A DNA stretch of 64,000 bases from Thalassotalea sp. LPB0316. GTDB lineage: Bacteria; Pseudomonadota; Gammaproteobacteria; Enterobacterales; Alteromonadaceae. The translations under genes and the position numbers were made by a program. Location of the stretch: NCBI RefSeq assembly GCF_014898095.1, contig NZ_CP062946.1:3100001-3164000 (forward strand), written 5' to 3'. This document shows positions 38,248-46,472 of the stretch, in pieces (within the stretch, counting starts at the first letter, position 1; each line of letters starts with the position of its first letter). Under the pieces are notes generated by a model. The model was not told the origin of the DNA. It made no database searches and was given only the letters and a program-made list of their open reading frames with translations.

Positions 38248-39015
38248 TTATTCGCTAACGTTTAATGGCACAATAACTAAGTCAGGGGCAAGCTGCTTTC
38301 TGGCAATGCGAAAGGCTTTGTTTAAATCGCTGCGATAACTCGCAGGTAGTGCTTCCCATGATTTACTCTCAGCGTTCCATAAACCGAGGTTTGAGCCATC
38401 GCGCGTTTGGTATAAAAAGCTCACGCGACCTATGCGTAGAAACTCAACGTTTTGCTCTTGACCATCGATCGTCAAAAGCCCGCTGTAGGCTTCTATCGTG
38501 CGACCGTAATCAACTTCAATCTGATAGGCCTCTAACACGCGGCGAAACTTCTCTGAAACGGCAATATCTGCGCGTTCCATCATGCTGTTTAAGCTTGCTA
38601 AACGCTGTGCGCGCTCTTCTGGTAAAAAAGGCACATCAAGCGCAACAAAGGCTTCTAAAGTCGAAATCATACGCGCCATGAGCGGGGAAATTTGGCGCTC
38701 AATAATGCTGACTTGCTCCATTGAATTAGCTATATCTGCTAGCTCAGCTAATTGGTTGTCAATTTGCTTTTGCATTTGCACGTTGTAGACATTCAAGCCA
38801 TCAATTTCTTTATTAACCGTTTTAAATTGTTGTAATTTGGTTTGAATTTGGTCGCTAATTTTGTCGATTTTGTGTTGCGACTTTTCAGCTGACTGATTAA
38901 TTTTTTGGCCTGCTTTTACAACGTCTTGAACATCGGTTGATTGCGCAGCATTAAGCGAAAGGCTGCAACTTACACCGATAAGTGCGGTTGCAAAGGCTAG
39001 CTTAGACAATTTCAT
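38248..39015 (-). CDS. DUF3450 periplasmic protein, first gene of TonB operon
   Basis: A 255-residue protein with signal peptide (ends SLNAAQ) and long coiled-coil helices (about 25-130), followed by a small globular part. DUF3450 proteins regularly precede the large ExbB in Alteromonadales and Vibrionales TonB operons. Its coiled coil may pair with that of the next protein. The upstream region holds a Pho-box-like element. Confidence 0.85.
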   Translation of the reverse strand: MKLSKLAFATALIGVSCSLSLNAAQSTDVQDVVKAGQKINQSAEKSQHKIDKISDQIQTKLQQFKTVNKEIDGLNVYNVQMQKQIDNQLAELADIANSMEQVSIIERQISPLMARMISTLEAFVALDVPFLPEERAQRLASLNSMMERADIAVSEKFRRVLEAYQIEVDYGRTIEAYSGLLTIDGQEQNVEFLRIGRVSFLYQTRDGSNLGLWNAESKSWEALPASYRSDLNKAFRIARKQLAPDLVIVPLNVSE

Positions 39016-39151
39016 AGTAAACCCTAGTTGATTTGCAAAAAATGTAATGACGCAAGGACAAAGTTCATGAACTTACGCGCTTTTGTTATGGTGCAAAATT
39101 CTAAAGGGCATTTGTGACAATAAAGTTTCAACAATATTGCAACTTTATTAA

Positions 39152-39169
39152 ATGACAGAAAAGTGTCAG
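39152..39169 (-). promoter_or_regulatory. Pho-box-like element upstream of the TonB operon
   Basis: On the minus strand the 18 bp read CTGACACTTTTCTGTCAT: two 7-bp half sites 11 bp apart, the second a perfect CTGTCAT and the first matching at five of seven positions. This is the geometry of a PhoB box. It lies 137 bp from the DUF3450 start. The symmetric arms TGACA/TGTCA could also form a small hairpin, so binding is not proven. Confidence 0.5.
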
Positions 39170-39216
39170 ATTTTTTAAATTTATTAAGGATTTATGACAA
39201 CTAGCGACAAACGTAC

Positions 39217-39815
39217 GAGTCGTACCCGAGTAGTCGGGTATCTATTTGTTGTAAACCAGGAGATTACCGCCTGCGCGGTAATGACGGGACGAGTCATACC
39301 CGAGTAATCGGGTACCTTTGTGTTGTAAAACATGAGATTACCGCATGCGCGGTAATGACCATACGAGTCATACCCGAGTAGTCGGGTATCTATGTACTGT
39401 AAACGAGGAGATTACCGCCTGCGCGGTAATGACGATAAGGGCTAGAGATTACCGCATGCGCGGTAATGACGATTAGAGCCAGAGATTACCGCATTTGCAG
39501 CAATGACCATACGAGTCATACCCGAGTAGTCGGGTATCTATGTGCTGTAAACGAGGAGATTACCGCCTGCGCGGTAATGACGATAAGGGCTAGAGATTAC
39601 CGCATTTGCAGCAATGACCATACGAGTCATACCCGAGTAGTCGGGTGTCTATGTGCTGTAAACGAGGAGATTACCGCCTACGCGGTAATGACGATAAGAG
39701 TCAGAGATTGCCGCATTCGCGGTAATGACGATAAGGGCTAGAGATTATCGCATCGATAATTGCTCCCTGTATTATTCTAATGACCTACATCCATGTAGGC
39801 ATTCGCGGTAATGAC
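39217..39815. repeat. Array of 15 palindromes on a 37-bp lattice
   Basis: Two palindrome types alternate. Type A (ATTACCGC-4 nt-GCGGTAAT) begins at 39263, 39337, 39411, 39448, 39485, 39559, 39596, 39670, 39707 and 39744. Type B (TACCCGA-4 nt-TCGGGTA) begins at 39223, 39297, 39371, 39519 and 39630. All A starts differ by multiples of 37; so do all B starts, with B offset by 4 bp. Both share flanks GTCAT and ATCT, A inverted to B. The last A unit is split by a 49-bp insert. Stem differences between A and B are compensated on both arms. The link segments are 14-22 bp and conserved. Confidence 0.92.
39752..39800. repeat. 49-bp insert with its own palindrome inside the last unit
   Basis: The right arm GCGGTAAT of the last type-A unit lies at 39805-39812, 49 bp beyond its lattice position. 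The extra stretch contains CCTACATCCATGTAGG (39784-39799), an imperfect palindrome. Its exact boundaries are ambiguous by a few bases because CAT occurs at both junctions. Confidence 0.7.
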
Positions 39816-39824
39816 GGTAAAGTC

Positions 39825-39851
39825 AAAAAAAGGTAGCTTGCGCTACCTTTT
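39825..39851 (-). terminator. Rho-independent terminator of the TonB-dependent receptor gene
   Basis: AGGTAGC and GCTACCT pair across a TTGC loop, followed on the minus strand by seven T. It stands 24 bp beyond the receptor stop. Confidence 0.85.
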
Positions 39852-39874
39852 CTAACAGTTAGTGCGATTACGCC

Positions 39875-42529
39875 TTATTCAAATTCCCAGCGGAACTGAA
39901 TATCAAAACCTATCCCTTTGGTTTCTGATCGGAATAAGGTATCGGAAAATTCGATCTCTTTTTTCTGATCTAGGATATTTTCAACCTTAAATTTCAAGGT
40001 CGTTGAATAGGTTGGGAAGTAGGTATAAACCAAATCTAACGAGTGAAATGGTTGCTCGTACTTATCATCTTGGCCTTCAATACCTGGAATAATAATGCGA
40101 TCGCCAAATACGTTGTAGGCAAGCGTCGCCGAGTGATTACCATTTGGTGCATCAAAGCCTAAATTTAAGTTAACCACATACTCCGAGTGACCCGTCATTC
40201 TGCGCGTAGGATTGGTAATAGCCGCTGAAACACCGGTTTGATCAACCACGCGCTGGGTGTCGATATTAATTTCTGAATCACTTAGCGTGACGTTACCAGA
40301 AATAAAGAAGCTATCTGCCCATTCGCCAATAGTATCGGCTAGGAAGGTGAAATCTTTCATAAAGTCCACTTCAACACCATAGACATTGCCGTCTTCAGCG
40401 TTTGCCATAACAATCAGTGGCGGACCATCTTGGGCTGGTGATTGAACCGACTCAATTGGGTTAATCATATCTTTATAGAACAAGCCAACCGATAAGTTTT
40501 CACCGGTATCCATGTACCACTCCCAACGCAAGTCGTAATTTTTCATATCTGTTGGGTTTAGTGCTGGGGTACCGCGCACTGGATAACCCGTTAACGGATC
40601 GAGATACGTGGTAGGTGCAACTTCTCGTAGATCAGGTCGAACTGTCGTTTGGCCATATGAAAAACGGTATTGCATCTCGGCAGATGGAATGTAAGTTAGC
40701 GCTAACGCCGGATACCACTCGTCCTGCTGAAAAGCTAAATCGTTTAAGTCTGCTGGTAAATCAAACTCGCCTGTTGAGGGCTTTAAACCAGCAACGACTT
40801 GGCGAAAATCTTCATATCGAACGCCGCCGCTGATGCGCCACTGTTGATCAATAAAAACATCAGCTTCAACGTAATATGCATCAATCATTTGGGCTGCAAA
40901 ATAATCATCGCCATCCACTGAAGTATCGCGAATAACAGTTTCATTGCCTTTTAGCTCACCGTTGAGAATAACCTCATCAGTTAAGATGTCGTTCATCATG
41001 CTACCGCTAAAGTCAACGTTATTAAACGCAAGCGTATTCACATCAATTCGGCGAGCAAATGCTTGACGACTTTTCTCGACAAAATCACCACCGGCTTTTA
41101 ATTCAATTTCCATATTGTCGGTCATGATCGGCAGTGAAAAGTTATAGCCATAGTTTTCTAGATCATCGTCAAGCGACTGAAATGAATAGCGCGAAGCAGT
41201 AGTTGCTCGGCGCAACGAGCTTTCACTACTAACATCAAATATGCCATCTTCGTTGCCATCGGCAACTATATAACGGGTTTCAATATTGCCCGGTGCCTGG
41301 CGCTCTGATCGCGAATCTGAGTATTTCCAATCGAAGCCTAAATAGCTGAGTTCAGGAAAGTTATGACTACCGCGAATTTGATTGGCGATCATCTCACGTT
41401 CTTCGTAAATCACTTCGCTATCGCGTACGCGCAACCCATCGCTAATTAAGACGTTATTCGTGTTACCTAATTTAACGCGAAGCTCATCCACAGTGTCGTG
41501 CAAAATTAAACTTGATAAATCAATGCGATGATTGTTTTGATATTCAAAACCAACATTGAACATGCCTGACCATTTAACATTGTGCTGAGTCGATTTCACA
41601 TCATCAAAACCGCGTACCAATGACCAGGTATCGTCTTGGTTACGTCTAAAGTCTTGACCGTCATAAATTTCGCTATATTGATATTCATTGTCATATGATA
41701 CGGCGGCTAAAAAGCCAATGCGGTGATCGTCAAAATCAGCGCGATTACCAACAGTAAAATCAACGCCGTAGTCTAGATCAACGTGATCTTCGACAGGATC
41801 GTAGTCGCGGTTCATTTCTGCAGCAATTTGGCGATTTTCATCCTGTGAGACACTGCCTAAACCTTGGTAGCTCGACCACAGATCTTTGAGGGCTTGTGGC
41901 GCTTGACGCGTGCCATCATCAATACCTTTCCAATCATCGCTGCCGCCAGTATAGCTATAGCCTCGATTAAAGTTATCGGTATTACCACCAACATTGGCCG
42001 CCATATTCATCACAAAGTCTGAAGGAATGGTTTTTAGGCGAATATCAACGTTACCGCCACCAAAATGCGCCGGCATTGACGGCGAATATGATTTTTGCAC
42101 ACTCAGTGATTCAATAATTGACGATGGGAATAAATCGAGCGGAATAACGGTTCGCGTTGGATCTGGGCTCGGTACATAAGCACCGTTTAATTGGGTACTT
42201 GAGTAGCGCTCGCCTAAACCGCGAACATAAATAAATTTACCATCGACTAGCGTTAAACCGGTAACACGACGCAAAGCCGCTGCGGCATCGCCATCTCCTG
42301 TTCTTGAAATTTGCTCAGCGCCAAGAATATCGGCAACAAAAGCTTGGTTCTTACGCTCTTCAATAACGGCACTTGCCGTACCTTTTAAACGACTTGCCTT
42401 GACGACAACTTCTTCAATCGCAAGTGCTTCCTCGTTTGCCGCCTCTTGAGCAACAGCATTGGCACTTAGTCCGGTTAGGAGCGCTAGCGTGATACTCGAT
42501 AAGCTAAAACGATTGGTGATATTTTTCAT
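39875..42529 (-). CDS. TonB-dependent outer-membrane receptor
   Basis: From the ATG at 42529 (GAGG 6 nt upstream) the protein has 884 residues with a signal peptide ending NAVAQ. A TonB-box-like IEEVVVKA lies near the mature N-terminus. A plug domain follows (RTGDGDAAAALRRVTGLTL, FIYVRGLGERYSSTQLNGA), then a 22-strand barrel ending in FRWEFE. The substrate is unknown. It is placed between the TonB operon and a large lipoprotein gene, with which it probably works. Confidence 0.92.
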   Translation of the reverse strand: MKNITNRFSLSSITLALLTGLSANAVAQEAANEEALAIEEVVVKASRLKGTASAVIEERKNQAFVADILGAEQISRTGDGDAAAALRRVTGLTLVDGKFIYVRGLGERYSSTQLNGAYVPSPDPTRTVIPLDLFPSSIIESLSVQKSYSPSMPAHFGGGNVDIRLKTIPSDFVMNMAANVGGNTDNFNRGYSYTGGSDDWKGIDDGTRQAPQALKDLWSSYQGLGSVSQDENRQIAAEMNRDYDPVEDHVDLDYGVDFTVGNRADFDDHRIGFLAAVSYDNEYQYSEIYDGQDFRRNQDDTWSLVRGFDDVKSTQHNVKWSGMFNVGFEYQNNHRIDLSSLILHDTVDELRVKLGNTNNVLISDGLRVRDSEVIYEEREMIANQIRGSHNFPELSYLGFDWKYSDSRSERQAPGNIETRYIVADGNEDGIFDVSSESSLRRATTASRYSFQSLDDDLENYGYNFSLPIMTDNMEIELKAGGDFVEKSRQAFARRIDVNTLAFNNVDFSGSMMNDILTDEVILNGELKGNETVIRDTSVDGDDYFAAQMIDAYYVEADVFIDQQWRISGGVRYEDFRQVVAGLKPSTGEFDLPADLNDLAFQQDEWYPALALTYIPSAEMQYRFSYGQTTVRPDLREVAPTTYLDPLTGYPVRGTPALNPTDMKNYDLRWEWYMDTGENLSVGLFYKDMINPIESVQSPAQDGPPLIVMANAEDGNVYGVEVDFMKDFTFLADTIGEWADSFFISGNVTLSDSEINIDTQRVVDQTGVSAAITNPTRRMTGHSEYVVNLNLGFDAPNGNHSATLAYNVFGDRIIIPGIEGQDDKYEQPFHSLDLVYTYFPTYSTTLKFKVENILDQKKEIEFSDTLFRSETKGIGFDIQFRWEFE

Positions 42530-42642
42530 CTCTAACCTCGTTACTATGATTAATTTACCTGAGCAATTTGCCACTGCTGATAAAATCAACCACGGTAGTT
42601 ATGAACTGTTTTCTATTCGGTTTGTTTTGATTATTAAGAAAT

Positions 42643-42670
42643 TAAGCCACTGCCTGATGGCAGTGGCTTA
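42643..42670 (-). terminator. 12-bp hairpin after the beta-helix lipoprotein gene
   Basis: TAAGCCACTGCC (42643-42654) pairs perfectly with 42659-42670 over a 4-nt loop, 11 bp past the stop at 42682. The following TTTCTTAATAA is a weak T tract, so it may attenuate rather than stop transcription into the receptor gene. Confidence 0.6.
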
Positions 42671-42681
42671 TAGACGCAGGC

Positions 42682-45513
42682 TTATTCCAAGCCTACCGTC
42701 CAACCAGCAGTCCAATCGTTGTCAGCTGTCACCGCACCGATGTGAGAGGCATTATCAAAGAATGTGCTCGCACCAAAGTCATATGCTTGTGTTGCATCTG
42801 TGGTGTAAATGCCACTTAATACATCACTGATATTCTCTTGTGTTGAGTTATCCATCATCGCATTTAATACCCAGTTACCAAGGTCAAACGATGCATCACT
42901 AGAATCAGCGGTGTTTTTAAAGTTCTCATCACAAGCAAATACCGAGTTAGTAATAACAGTGTCGCTCGCTACGGCTTGGTCAACAGTTAAGCCTGCTTCA
43001 AGCTCTAAACACTCACCCATTCCAGCGCCACCAGTGACAACAAAGTTGTGTAATTGAGCACGTGTACCTTCGCGTAAGTAAATACCTTCAGAGTCTTTAT
43101 CGGCGGTATCAAAACCGTTGCCGATAATGGTCATATTGGCAATCGTTGGGTTTGATTGTGGCTCTTTACCCGGTGTTGAACCGTCATTATCGGCTTCAAT
43201 TGCACGGTTCGCTTCACCGTCGTTATCAGCGTGCTTAACTAAAACATACTGCATATTACCGCGATAGCCGTTATCCCAATCGACTGAGTCGTCTTTGTTG
43301 GCCGTTAAAACAACGTATTTAGCGTTAACTGCACCACCGAAGAATTCGATACCATCGTCAGCATTTTCGTGAACTTGGATGTATTCAACTGTTGTTGCTG
43401 CGCCCACACCACCAAAAGTAATGCCGTTTAATTCATTATCTGGCGCAATTTCATAACCTGCGTGCTTAACAACTACGTAGCGCAAAGTACCAGAATTATC
43501 GTTCCAGTCCGTACCGCCAAACACAGCCCCTTCTTCAACACCTTCTACTTGTAATGCACAAGCGCTGCCGTCTGACGGACACTTGTTAGATGGTGCGTTA
43601 CCGAGTAAAACGATACCACCCCATTGACCTGAGCCTGTTTCTTCACCGTTAACATCTTGGCTAGAAGTAAAGGTAATAGGATTAGCTGAAGTGCCGTTTG
43701 CTTCAATTTTTGAATCGCGGCTAACCACTAAATAATCGTTACCAGAGCGACCAAAAATGGTTACGCCAGCATCGATTGTCAAAGTAGATGAGTTTGCTTT
43801 ATCTTCACCGACAAATACCGGACCATTTAATGCGTAAATATTATTCGCCGTTAAACGTAGATCGCTCGTTAACGTACCTGAAATTTCACATGCCGACTGG
43901 CCTGCTACAGCGGTGATCGCTGTTGTGCCCATTGGGCAGCCTTGAACTGGTGCTTGTGCTGTTACTTCACCGCCACCAAAACCAAACGCCCAACCTTGAC
44001 GCCAATCATTTTCACTATCAAATGCACCAATGTGAGATGTCGTGTCAAACCAACCATCAACTAATGCGACATCTTGACCGCCATCGATTAATGATGAGTT
44101 AGCATCTGGCACACCAGTATTATCAATTAAGATAGAAGTGCTCACAGAATTTGACTGTTCAGCTAAGAACCACGCTTCTAAATCTAACAGTGTTGAATCA
44201 TCAGCTGCTTTTGCATTTTTGAAATTCTCGCCATTTGCACAGGCCATTACTGAATTTTGAAAAACAATTTTACCTGAGTTTGCGTTATCAACCGTTACCG
44301 ATGAGCTATCGCCGCCTTCAAACTCTAAACACTCACCCATTTCTTCTGGACCAGTTACAACAACGTTGTAGAATTTACCGGCAGTACCTTCGCGCAGGTA
44401 AATACCTTCCGAGTCTTTATCAGCTGTATCAAAGTTGTTGCCGATAATCGTCATATTGGCGATTGTTGGATTAGATTGCGGCTCTTTGTCTGGTGTTGAA
44501 CCGTCGTTATCAGCTTCAATTGCGCGGTTCGCTTCACCGGCATTCACATCGTGTTGAATAAAAACGTGTTGTAAACGGCCGCGATAACCGTTGTCCCAGT
44601 CAACAGAATCATCTTTGTTACCTGTAAGCACTAAGTGCTTGACATCAACCGCGCCACCGAAAAACTCAACGCCATCATCGGCATTAGCGTGCACTTGTAA
44701 GTAGTCAACTTGTGTACCTGAACCAACGCCACCAAAAGTAACACCGTTTAGTTCATTGTCTGGGGCAATTTCATAACCTGCGTATTTAACGACAACGTAT
44801 TTAAGGATACCTGAGTTATCTTCCCAGTCCGTACCACCAAATACTGCACCTTCTTCAACACCTTCGACTTGTAAAGCACACTCACTGCCATCTGAGGGGC
44901 ACTTATTTGATGGTGCATTACCTAAAATAACTAAGCCACCCCATTGGCCAGCTGTAGTCTCTTCACCTTGAACGTCTTGAAGTGAAGTGAAAATAATCGG
45001 ATCTTGTGCTGTACCTTCAGCCATGATTTTAGCGCCGCGGTGAACAACCACATAATCACTGCCAGAGTTACCAAAAATTACCGCGCCAGGCTCGATCGTT
45101 AGGGTAATTGGGCTGCCATCGGCATTAGCATTTTGCTTAACTGCTGGTGCACCTTGACGAGACTCACTTGCTGTTGTGCCTTGACCAACTTCAAGAGCGC
45201 CGTCAATCGCATAAAAGACTGGCGTCCCCTCAGCACTAGCAACCAATGTGGTATTTTCGCTAATCGCACCAGATATCGTTTGAACGTACACTTCAGTACC
45301 GAGAACCGCACTCACTTGAGCGCTTAATGTGGTATTTGGCGTACCGGCTAAATTATCTGTTGGATTAGATGGGTTGGTTGGCTCGGGATTATTGATCGTT
45401 GTATCACCTACCGAGTTATCTACTTCTGATGACAAATTGATGTCACCACCACAACCAGCAAGTATTAACGCACTAGATACAGCACTGACTTTAAAAATTT
45501 CCATTAATTTCAT
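42682..45513 (-). CDS. Large internally duplicated beta-helix lipoprotein
   Basis: From the ATG at 45513 the protein is 943 residues with a lipoprotein signal (lipobox LAGC, Cys21). Two homologous blocks, about residues 137-505 and 578-940, share almost identical segments such as NAPSNKCPSDGS, LQVEGVEEGAVFGGTDW, NRAIEADNDGSTP and TADKDSEGIYLREGT. Each block looks like a right-handed parallel beta-helix. Each has paired cysteines. Proteins of this type often sit beside TonB-dependent receptors and may capture the substrate at the surface. Function remains unknown. Confidence 0.82.
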   Translation of the reverse strand: MKLMEIFKVSAVSSALILAGCGGDINLSSEVDNSVGDTTINNPEPTNPSNPTDNLAGTPNTTLSAQVSAVLGTEVYVQTISGAISENTTLVASAEGTPVFYAIDGALEVGQGTTASESRQGAPAVKQNANADGSPITLTIEPGAVIFGNSGSDYVVVHRGAKIMAEGTAQDPIIFTSLQDVQGEETTAGQWGGLVILGNAPSNKCPSDGSECALQVEGVEEGAVFGGTDWEDNSGILKYVVVKYAGYEIAPDNELNGVTFGGVGSGTQVDYLQVHANADDGVEFFGGAVDVKHLVLTGNKDDSVDWDNGYRGRLQHVFIQHDVNAGEANRAIEADNDGSTPDKEPQSNPTIANMTIIGNNFDTADKDSEGIYLREGTAGKFYNVVVTGPEEMGECLEFEGGDSSSVTVDNANSGKIVFQNSVMACANGENFKNAKAADDSTLLDLEAWFLAEQSNSVSTSILIDNTGVPDANSSLIDGGQDVALVDGWFDTTSHIGAFDSENDWRQGWAFGFGGGEVTAQAPVQGCPMGTTAITAVAGQSACEISGTLTSDLRLTANNIYALNGPVFVGEDKANSSTLTIDAGVTIFGRSGNDYLVVSRDSKIEANGTSANPITFTSSQDVNGEETGSGQWGGIVLLGNAPSNKCPSDGSACALQVEGVEEGAVFGGTDWNDNSGTLRYVVVKHAGYEIAPDNELNGITFGGVGAATTVEYIQVHENADDGIEFFGGAVNAKYVVLTANKDDSVDWDNGYRGNMQYVLVKHADNDGEANRAIEADNDGSTPGKEPQSNPTIANMTIIGNGFDTADKDSEGIYLREGTRAQLHNFVVTGGAGMGECLELEAGLTVDQAVASDTVITNSVFACDENFKNTADSSDASFDLGNWVLNAMMDNSTQENISDVLSGIYTTDATQAYDFGASTFFDNASHIGAVTADNDWTAGWTVGLE

Positions 45514-45858
45514 TGTTGTTATGCTCCGCAGCATGTCTAAGTTATAAAAAGTAAAAATTGACAAAGCGTTACGTCATGTAACTTGTTTGCTATTAAAATT
45601 TTGTTCGCCATGCTACGGAGTAAAAATGACAGAAATGTTTTGGAAATATTTATTTTTTGTTGCGCGTTTTTTACAAACAGATGACAAAACAACGCCACGC
45701 CAGAGCTAGCAAGGTGTTGTTTACATGACGTTTTTATGACAAAAAAAATCCCGAGCTACTAACTTTCGCTAGCAACACGGGATTTTTCAATTAAGACGCG
45801 GTTGGCGAAAGTCGCGCCTTATATTAATTCAGTTCAATTCAAAGAATGATAACCACCA
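45514..45858. promoter_or_regulatory. Upstream region of the beta-helix lipoprotein gene with Pho-box-like motifs
   Basis: No gene lies in this 345-bp stretch. On the minus strand TTGTCAT-4-ACGTCAT (45725-45742) and TTGTCAT-4-TTGTAAA (45670-45687) show the 11-bp period of Pho boxes, and a single CTGTCAT is at 45626-45632. These are weaker than the element before the TonB operon. The terminator of the DUF3718-like gene is at its right end. Confidence 0.4.
45747..45784 (-). terminator. Rho-independent terminator of the DUF3718-like gene
   Basis: AATCCCG (45747-45753) pairs with CGGGATT (45778-45784), with inner GCTA/TAGC pairing. Eight T follow on the minus strand. Confidence 0.8.
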
Positions 45859-46302
45859 TTATTGTGGTGCATTAGTTTTCGCAAACTTAGTAACAATAAC
45901 ACCGTTACAATACAAATCACTTAACACTTTTTCATCTTGAATGGATTCAATACCTTGGTTTAATGCGGTGATACATAAATTTGATGCATCATCGTTATTT
46001 GCCGGTATAAACTTTTTTACTTTCACAACTTCTGGCTGCTCAGGTAGCGCCTTCTTTTGTACTTCTGATGCAAAACGCTTTAGCGTTTTGCCATTACACG
46101 TCATATGAGATAACTCTTTATTAGCATCAGAAAACTGAGTAACAGCGACCTTTTTAGCTGCTTGATAACCTTGCTCAGCGGCAACAATGCACAGGTTTGT
46201 TGCTGGTGAATCATCTAACGCAACCATTTTAACATTTGACGATAAGGCAAACGCCTGAGTGCTGGCAATTGATACAATGACTAAAGCAAATAATTTTTTC
46301 AT
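45859..46302 (-). CDS. Secreted two-repeat protein, DUF3718-like
   Basis: A 147-residue protein with a signal peptide (ends TQAFA). Two similar halves each contain LCI(V/T)A followed about 35 residues later by a (T/Y)CNG-V/K-x-(T/L)KFA-type segment, suggesting a duplicated small domain with one disulfide each. This matches the DUF3718 pattern as I remember it. No function is known. It stands alone between two terminators. Confidence 0.65.
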   Translation of the reverse strand: MKKLFALVIVSIASTQAFALSSNVKMVALDDSPATNLCIVAAEQGYQAAKKVAVTQFSDANKELSHMTCNGKTLKRFASEVQKKALPEQPEVVKVKKFIPANNDDASNLCITALNQGIESIQDEKVLSDLYCNGVIVTKFAKTNAPQ

Positions 46303-46472
46303 AACGACCTCTAAAACTAAAATAAACTGGCTATCTCGCGGTTTAGAGCAATTATACTAACCCGAAGCGGAATGTAAATATATTTCGTAATAAAATTACA
46401 AATAAGATCTATTGAATACGAATTCAGTCAAACAAACACCTTAAAGAACGAATTAAACGTAATTAAATTACA

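Noticed and set aside
39466..39741. 91-residue open frame with 37-residue internal repeats
   Set aside because: It runs through the palindrome array and its repeat is just the 111-bp (3 x 37) DNA period; no ribosome site or protein-like composition.
39217..39815. CRISPR array
   Set aside because: Links between repeats are only 14-22 bp and conserved among units, there are two palindrome types, and no cas gene is near.
42530..42589. Upstream start of the TonB-dependent receptor
   Set aside because: Adds 20 residues before a proper signal peptide; GAGG before the ATG at 42529 supports the inner start.
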